This document shows positions 57,984 through 64,000 of a DNA stretch of 64,000 nucleotides, one piece after another. This stretch comes from Ophioderma brevispina (Eukaryota > Echinodermata > Ophiuroidea > Amphilepidida > Ophiodermatidae), in assembly GCA_023653785.1 (NCBI GenBank), contig JAMKCH010084984.1, positions 1-64,000 on the forward strand, read 5' to 3'. The position numbers and the translations under genes are program-made. Below the pieces are notes generated by a model that was not told where the DNA came from, did not search any database, and saw only the letters and a program-made list of their open reading frames with translations. Each line of letters begins with the position of its first letter. Positions within the stretch are counted from its first letter, which is position 1.

Positions 57984-58052
57984 GGACTTTTTACAAAATT
58001 TTTACCTTTCGTTTTGCTTTTAGCGCCTTTTCTGTCAACAACTTAATCTTAC

Positions 58053-58245
58053 CTGTAAATGCGCCAAATCCGGGTATCATTGCAATGGCTAAGCCGATTA
58101 CCCAAGTGTGCGTAGAAAACTGTTGACAAAGAAATGGAAGCAATACTCCCATAGCTCTGAGTATTCCATTCGAGAAGAACATCGTCACAAATGCTCCAAG
58201 AGCTATTACCCAAGCCGATCCCGTATCCTTTTCATCCATCATCAT
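58053..58245 (-). CDS. SLC16/monocarboxylate-transporter-like protein, exon 1 (start)
   Basis: Encodes MMMDEKDTGSAWVIALGAFVTMFFSNG, then MGVLLPFLCQQFSTHTWVIGLAIAMIPGFGAFTG. DTGSAW stands where MCTs have the DGGWGW-type signature just before TM1; TM1 and TM2 follow. I start at ATG 58245, the first Met in a frame with an in-frame stop at 58320-58318 and no earlier ATG; two further ATG codons follow at once. The donor ACAG|GTAAG (GT at 58052-58051) leaves phase 1 and fits exon 2. The promoter and any 5' untranslated exon lie to the right of 58320 and are not identified. Confidence 0.85.
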
Positions 58246-58462
58246 GTTTGCATGCTCAATTGTCAACGTGGAAAGCCAGCGATCATCAATACGGTATGGT
58301 GTGCGGCACGTCAGGACTCATCTTTTTCATTTTATGGATCTGGTGAAAAAATGTCCTTTTTTAACAATGTATGTAACTCTCACGTGATTTGAGACGTGCA
58401 ATAGTTTTTAAAATTACAGTGTGCTGTTGAACTTGATAAGAATTCCAATGTACGTAGTAGAA

Positions 58463-59189
58463 TTAAAGACACAATCACGAAAGAGTCAAAATATTTGAAA
58501 TTTGCAGGAATAGCATAAAATTGAAGGATAAGTCTGTATAATTCTCATAAGTTACTTTTTCCAATTGAAGAATTGCCAGAAAAGGAAGAAAACGGCGGTC
58601 TTCAAAGATATGACGCTCCATTCAATTACGTGTTGTAGTAAGTGTCCGTACGGACAGTAATGACTAAAATATCCGATTTTGTGCTTATTAAAGTGACAGG
58701 AGGAGATTTTTTTAGGATATGAATTTCTCTCAAATTTCACTGGATTGGTTGTAGACCACCTACCGAGAACGTTTGGAAGGTTTGTTGGACAAACAGGTGC
58801 AAAAGAAAACCGCAAACCTTGTTTTGAACTTGCCTGCTATCGTAATCGTTCCCCATAGACAACCATGCTTTGACTTTCTGTCGTGCACGACAGAAACTAC
58901 TAAATCAATATTACATAAAGACGGCGTATTCGGCTTATTCACTTCAGGTGTGATCTAATACATTGGTAAGCATTCCAAATATGTAAAAAACCTAGGTTCG
59001 AGAAAAATTGGGGGCGCTTCTTTCTGGAAATCTCCTCATGTCTCTTTACTTGGCTTTCTGGTCTTATCATTTACAGGGTATGTTAGGGTACCCGTACTTG
59101 TTACAAACAAACATGTAAAAATTTGTTTTTTTTTATGATTTTTTAAAATCGATTTTATGATTAAGCAAATCACTGATATTGCCTTTAAA
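58463..59189. mobile_element. TTAA MITE, family A, copy 4, split by family B
   Basis: TTAAAGACACAATCAC at the left and ATCACTGATATTGCCTTTAA at the right. The interior follows copy 2 up to 58687 and resumes at about 59049 with 'tttctggtcttatcatttacagggtatgtt'. About 360 bases of family B lie between. Located about 220 bases beyond the ATG of the transporter on its 5' side. Confidence 0.9.
58688..59048. mobile_element. TTAA MITE, family B (nested in family A)
   Basis: The left end TTAAAGTGACAGGAGGAGAT and right end ATCTCCTCATGTCTC-TTTA are inverse copies; the right target copy has changed from TTAA to TTTA. Length 361 bp. The interior has a palindrome 'tttctgtcgtgcacgacagaaa' (58876-58897). 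Related to the truncated copy at 32176-32290. Confidence 0.9.
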
Positions 59190-59194
59190 TTGAT

Positions 59195-59855
59195 ACACCG
59201 TTAAATGCTGGTGCTAATCATCACGATTAATAATAATAAAAGTAATAAACATTTATATGGTGCTCTATATACGTCGTCATGCAAGCGTAGTGCAGAATTC
59301 ATTCAAATCATATAAAAACAAGCAAATAAATCTGCCAAATATCTACCAAGCAACCTAAAGGTTACGCTGATGGCTGATCCTGAAACAACACCCATTTGCT
59401 GCTACAGCTCTCACAAATCACAATGACCATGCAGATGAAATTGTCTCTCATTTTTACCATGAACTATCTACCGCCTCCAGTACAGTTTTAGCCATAATCT
59501 TCTCTACATCTCTGGCAATTATAATTCATGAACGACAAGAGACTCACAATTAAGCCCAAGCGTTCTAGACGCCATCAAAGTCTGATGTATGTGTTGGAGG
59601 TTACCACATTGAATTCGCTTGCGCCAGACAAAATCCCTCATGCCCAATTTGCCATCCCAGGGTCCCATTTTGGTGCTACATGGTGACCAGCACCGCACGC
59701 ATGTAACGAGGGTCTGGGATAATTGGAGCATGATCATTAAGAATTTATACACAGAAAAAAAGGATTTTTTCTGATTACGTAAAGAAGATTTTATATCTAT
59801 CGAATAGTTCTTTTCTCCATTACTTCTTTGCAGGGGCTTTTTTCCTTCAAGAAAC
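59195..59855. other. no gene recognised; LINE-like 3' end
   Basis: 'taataataataaaagtaataaacatttatatggtgctctatatac' (59228-59272) resembles an inverted L2-like 3' end. No coding remnant is certain. Confidence 0.4.
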
Positions 59856-59860
59856 ACAGA

Positions 59861-60438
59861 TTAAAGAATAACAGCACATTTTTGAAGGAGCGCCCCAATT
59901 GTCAAAATTGGGAACTTTGCACATTTTTGTTTGTTGGTAATTGTCTAAATACTGCTAGTGGTCATCTGCTAAAATACTTATTTGTCATATAAAGAAACTG
60001 TTTTGTATTAGAATTGGGATCCTATTGGTATTTAATGGTGGAGCTGGAAACGCCACATTTATGTCCGTACGTGTCCATGGTGAAATAGTCAAAAAATATG
60101 GCCACGAAAATGACCTCACTAAAATGACCCTCTCACTGACTTGTCTGAACGAGGACCCACTAATGGATGGGCGTGTGAACACGTACATGGCGTCAATTTC
60201 CCCGGCATTTTTTTATATTGAAAAGGACGTTTTCCAACAGCCGTGAATTTTATCGGAGATCTCCTATATGAATTATTCTAATTTACAAATTCCGTATTTT
60301 GCGACCATAGAGAATTTGAGCTCTAGCATCACAGGTATTGTTTACTAACTAGCCATTACCATGCAACTGTGTAAAATCATCAACTATCCGGAAAATGGGA
60401 ACGCTCTTTTTCCAAAAATGTGCTGTTTATTTGCTTAT
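59861..60438. mobile_element. TTAA MITE, family C, copy 3
   Basis: The left end TTAAAGAATAACAGCAC leads into 'gaaggagcgccccaattgtcaaaattggg'; the right part has 'gggaacgctctttttcc', then 'tttgcttat'. The interior agrees with copies 1 and 2. The right TTAA has decayed to TTAT. Confidence 0.82.
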
Positions 60439-60439
60439 G

Positions 60440-60895
60440 ACAGAATAGATTAATGAGAAGAATATGACATCGTGCCCTGCCCTGTGGAAATGCCATCCAC
60501 AGAATTAAAATCAACAGGCACCCGTAGTGGAAGAAATTTCAGCTTAGCTTCGAAAAAACAATGAGATGAAGCTGGTGGTTCGGGTATAGTGGAGCAATTA
60601 TGCAACAAGATATGTCATACAAAGACCTTACCCTGAGATTGGAAAAAGGTCTGTACTTCTCACTACTTCAGACTATGAGAAGCCTATCTTTTGCTTCATT
60701 GATTATGATTTTTATTATTCCAGGCAATTTGACTGCGTCAGATATGAAGCGATCTGGAAGCACTGTTTGGAATGGAGTCCCAGCTCATCTGAAATCTTCA
60801 TGATGGTCAGCTTGCCTTGTACGCACTGATAAGGTGACATCCAACAGTTTAAAAAAACCCTGTACCATAACAACCCCTTCGCATTTCATATTGAA
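60440..60895 (+). pseudogene. possible LINE 3' fragment
   Basis: About 60740-60800 reads RSGSTVWNGVPAHLKSS, similar to the 'WNSLPxxLKSS' block at the end of CR1-like RT proteins, and is followed by a frame-shifted LKKPCTITTPSHF. The upstream part is not recognisable. Weak call. Confidence 0.4.
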
Positions 60896-60899
60896 CATT

Positions 60900-62100
60900 C
60901 GATTTCTAAAAATTTGGTACCATAGGTTAGCTTAGAGTTTTCTTTCTTTCCATTCAGTTGCGTAGCTAGCATGTTCGTTGGCCCGTTGACAAAAAACCAC
61001 GGGCCGCTAGGTAGTCGCGAAAATTGATTAAAGTTCAACAGTCCAATCCATATGTCACAATTCAGCATCGCACCCCTACCTATTTCTTCTTGGTACTGCA
61101 GACTTCAAAAGAATTATTAAAACTGCCGCGGGAACAGTTTTTGCTTGGACGAAGCAAAAATGCCGATTTCACGTTGAGATGGACCTGAAGCAAAAGAAGA
61201 TCGGTATACTAGAATATAAAAAAAAAAAAAAAACCCAGCCCTAATGAAAAGAAAAAATAAACCCATTTAAAGCCCCACTTCCTAATAGAATTTTGAATTT
61301 TGGCAGCCAATTTGAAAGGAGGGGGGAGGGGAATAGTTCCATATGTACCCCTTCAAAGTTATACATGCAACATATTCTTTTTTATTTTGGCCTTAGGGTT
61401 AGGGTATTTGTTGAAGTTAAGCCATAAATAAAAAGAATTTATTTCCTGTATAAAACCTTAATTAGTATGGGCCTCTAGAACAAGTTGAAATTATTTTTGT
61501 GAAGTCAACAAGCCAAATAAATAAATAAAAACCGCTTTGGTCAAAAATATTAAGTAGATTACATTTTCCTCCAGACTATTAAGAGAAATAACACACACGT
61601 ATGTGAGCACCATTTATTTCAAAATAGTCCACCAAACTCAAATCCTGAGGTTATTCATTCTATTGAATAACGATCACTGGTTCTTGATCAGTCGAAGTTA
61701 GTGTAGGCAGACTTCTGAGCTGAGAATTGTTCATTTGAGACAACATAGTACTAGAGATACGATATCTATACATGAAAAATATCGTAAAAATGTTAGAATT
61801 GATATTTCATTTATCCTCGGAGGTGGGATGATCGAGTTACTTTAAAAATGAATAAAATAATATTATATCCTTTTTTTGAAAATAATTAAACGTGTGATTA
61901 ACAGTCTCTTCCGTAACTGCTACTACGACGCTCCTACTAGTCACAGATACGCAGTAGTACTCTACTGTAAAGCGAATAACATGTCTATTACGTCATCCTC
62001 GTACGCGTTACAAAATAAACATACCAAGGTCAAACATGGTGAAAGCGAAGTTTTTGTTCGAAAAAACAAACAAACATGCATTATGTACGTTCGGCAAGAT
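60900..62100. other. no gene recognised; A16 run
   Basis: AT-rich. An A-run of 16 lies at 61218-61233. No gene or repeat boundary is supported. Confidence 0.4.
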
Positions 62101-62107
62101 GCTAAAA

Positions 62108-62464
62108 CACTGATCTCTATACACTGGATTGGAAACCTGGACTTCGTAATTGAGGCACTGACGGCCATATTGGTCATCCAAAAACAGCCCAAGCAGGTGG
62201 TTAAGAGCCGGTCATTTATACAAAATTTGTTCCCATTGAAATGTGGATGAGCGACATAACAGACTACAGAATCAAGCCAATTCACGGCTCATGTATTGTC
62301 GCGTATGGAATGGATGGTTCTAAAACGTGGCCACCCGGGAGAGAACTTTGTTCAAACAGTTGTCTCTGGATGCTATGGTGTGCGGTAGGCAAGATGTAAG
62401 CCCGTTGCTCCAATTCATTAATATACAATTATTGCGAGGCTAATCCATTGTATAGAGATCAGTG
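62108..62464. mobile_element. MITE family F, complete copy
   Basis: The left end CACTGATCTCTATACACTGG is the inverse of the right end CCATTGTATAGAGATCAGTG. Length about 357 bp. The interior agrees with 7315-7560. The target duplication is not clear and the superfamily is unknown. Confidence 0.82.
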
Positions 62465-62599
62465 GATAAAAGCACAATACTGGCCTGTTCTGATAACGAT
62501 GGAACAAGTTGTCATTGGACAAGATAACTCATGATCAATATTACGCCATGGTATGAAAATGAATAGACCGTATTCAAAGCCAGCCATGTTGGGGGACAA

Positions 62600-62962
62600 A
62601 TTTGACGCATTCCAGTACTACAATACCTTCACCGTCAATATCCCTGTGCAATCGTAACATGGATTAGATTGACAGCTTAATGATTGTAGTCCTGGAATGA
62701 TGCATCTTGTCCACCAACATGTCGGGTGGCTGACAGTCATATTGAATCCGGTCTTATAATGCCGAACTTTGTTCAACAGGATCAAATCCGAACCGTTATC
62801 TGCACTGATTTTTGAAATACCAAACAAGATCAAATCCAGGGTTCCCCCCGTGACAACACGACTGGATGGGACAGCATAAAAGAGACTCTTTTGATGCATT
62901 GTTCGTAACCAATTGATTAAAACGGACACCTCACTTAAAAGTATCCGTATTTCAACTTGCAT
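62600..62962 (-). pseudogene. possible reverse-transcriptase relic
   Basis: The minus-strand frame from 62962 reads INWLRTMHQKSLFYAVPSSRVVTGGTLDLILFGISKIS. Its spacing recalls 'WLxxRxQxVxxxxxxSxxxxVxSGVPQGTVLGPLLFLIYINDI', but most key residues are lost. The frame is open for 115 codons. Very uncertain. Confidence 0.3.
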
Positions 62963-62967
62963 TTATA

Positions 62968-62989
62968 TGCCGTGCATTAATGCACGGCA
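62968..62989. repeat. perfect 22-base palindrome
   Basis: TGCCGTGCATT joined to its exact inverse AATGCACGGCA. No repeat context is seen around it. Confidence 0.95.
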
Positions 62990-62999
62990 AACACCTGAA

Positions 63000-63785
63000 A
63001 TTAGAGGCTGGGCACAGTTTCCTTGAATCAATAAATTGTTAGTAACGTGCGTTTGACAGTGACCCTAATGCGTGAATAGGTACGGCGGTCCGGTAAGTAC
63101 GTAACCTGTTTCTAAAAGTGAAAAAAAAAAGCTTGGCGTAAATTGAACCCAGTGTTTGAAAATTATCAAAGAATGGAAATATCGGGAAAGGCATTGTGGA
63201 AAAATGTCGCCGTAGAGATTGGTGTTAACTTTTCACGTGTCTGCGAGCACTGAAGTACCCGACAAAAACGTTCAATTTTCTCGCTAGGTTCTATAGGTTC
63301 AGACCCAATTACGATACATATTCAAACAAAACATTAGTAACGGACCCTCTACTGCAAAACATCCATAAAACATCGTCGTTTTCCGGAAATATTTGAGATT
63401 TTGTTTCACTTACACACATTCTATATGGCGGACTGATAACGTTAGTATCTAACGTTAATCTCTCGCAGCGCAGTACCAATTTATATAATATCTTTCACAG
63501 TCTGTTGACACAACTACAACCGTAGGAATACTTACCGGACCAAGCCGTAGTTAATGGGTTTGCCATCGAAGTTTCAGAGTCAAAAGTCAGTATTTACCTG
63601 ACTTCGATTTTTTTTGTGTTTTTGCCAATAAAATCATTGTAATTGAATAAATTCTCAAGTAGAAACCTCTTTTCAAAATTGAAGCTCAATAAGCTTGGTT
63701 GGGTCCCAATAAGAATAAAACTTTTCTTTCATGATTTTTTTTTTACGAAAACATTTTTTTTAGGAATTAATTAAACCGGACATCT
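63000..63785. other. no gene recognised; short hairpin
   Basis: TAACGTTAG-TAT-CTAACGTTA (63437-63457) is a perfect 9-base-arm hairpin. No other feature is supported. Confidence 0.45.
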
Positions 63786-63788
63786 CAG

Positions 63789-64000
63789 TTAAAGCACTAT
63801 CAGCGATTCTTAAAATGTAAACAAATCGCGCCCCACTAGTTTTCGACAAAGTCCATTTCTTGCACTGTTGTAAGTATGTTGTAGTAAAAACGCCCCTGTA
63901 ACTTGCTAAGGCATAACACGGAGTCCGTATTATTTGTCAAGATATTATGATTTGGATGCTTTGTTTACTAATAAAAGTGGAATCCGACTTTTTAAGAACC
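63789..64000 (-). mobile_element. TTAA MITE, family H, copy 2, cut by window end
   Basis: Starts TTAAAGCACTATCAGCGAT and follows the inverse of copy 1 ('atgtaaacaaatcg', 'gtccattt.ttgcactgttgt', 'aaggcataacac', 'gactttttaag'). The right end lies outside the window. Confidence 0.85.

Larger units (their letters stand above)
28424..58052 (-). other. intron 1 of the transporter gene (about 29.6 kb)
   Basis: Inferred from the exact phase match of the donor at 58052-58051 (ACAG|GTAAG) with the acceptor at 28425-28424 and from the protein order TM1-TM2 then TM3. It holds most of the LINEs, MITEs and satellites of the window. A further small exon inside cannot be excluded, but none is needed for the protein. 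Confidence 0.75.

Noticed and set aside
58246..58266. Transporter start further upstream at 58266
   Set aside because: The codon there is TTG; the first ATG in frame is at 58245 and an in-frame stop lies at 58320-58318.
1..64000. CRISPR array, prophage, operon or other prokaryotic system
   Set aside because: Spliced exons, SINEs, LINEs and microsatellites show animal DNA; the tandem arrays present lack constant repeats with unique spacers.

Overview
This window is animal nuclear DNA. It is AT-rich, very gene-poor and saturated with decayed transposons and short dispersed repeats. It has spliced exons with GT/AG junctions, microsatellites, tRNA-derived SINEs and non-LTR retrotransposons of CR1/L2-like and RTE-like types. 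One of these elements carries a DIEGNPGP (2A-like) motif, which is known from LINEs of sea urchins, lancelets and other aquatic invertebrates. A marine invertebrate, probably a deuterostome such as an echinoderm or hemichordate, is my best guess; nothing here fixes the species.

Two host genes can be supported. (1) A 585-codon intronless reading frame on the minus strand (8527-10284) encodes a Ser-rich, largely disordered protein of no family I recognise. (2) A monocarboxylate-transporter-like (SLC16/MFS) gene on the minus strand is split over three exons: 58053-58245, 28283-28423 and 27155-27961. The exons join in phase at two phase-1 introns, of about 29.6 kb and 321 bp. The last part of the protein is not found and probably lies beyond the left edge. 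Two single-exon candidates, 12367-12690 (+) and 49103-49315 (+), are weaker.

Almost everything else is mobile DNA. LINE remains lie at 2.2-4.45 kb, 6.0-6.68 kb, 20.4-20.6 kb (-), 46.1-46.7 kb (-), 51.0-51.25 kb, 51.7-51.86 kb (-) and 52.6-56.3 kb (nearly complete), with weaker pieces near 60.7 and 62.8 kb. At least six short terminal-inverted-repeat families, called A, B, C, E, H and L here, end at TTAA targets. A broken piggyBac-like transposase at 14.86-15.70 kb is the only visible candidate of the class that makes TTAA targets. hAT-like, mariner-like and Harbinger-like MITEs are also present, several of them nested: B inside A at 58.5-59.2 kb and A inside a Harbinger-like MITE at 24.9-25.4 kb.

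The more unusual structures are: a repeat family with GCTCCCGCTAG ends, present as an inverted pair (34.2-36.8 kb) and a tandem pair (39.9-41.9 kb) with a reading frame that looks similar between copies; a 148-bp near-perfect foldback inside the 321-bp transporter intron; a two-orientation minisatellite with telomere-like core at 47.74-48.33 kb; a field of GGAGCATAT motifs in both orientations at 21.75-22.16 kb; and long tandem duplications at 42.6-43.1 and 56.9-58.0 kb. I saw no prokaryotic system, CRISPR array, rRNA gene or intact functional tRNA gene.
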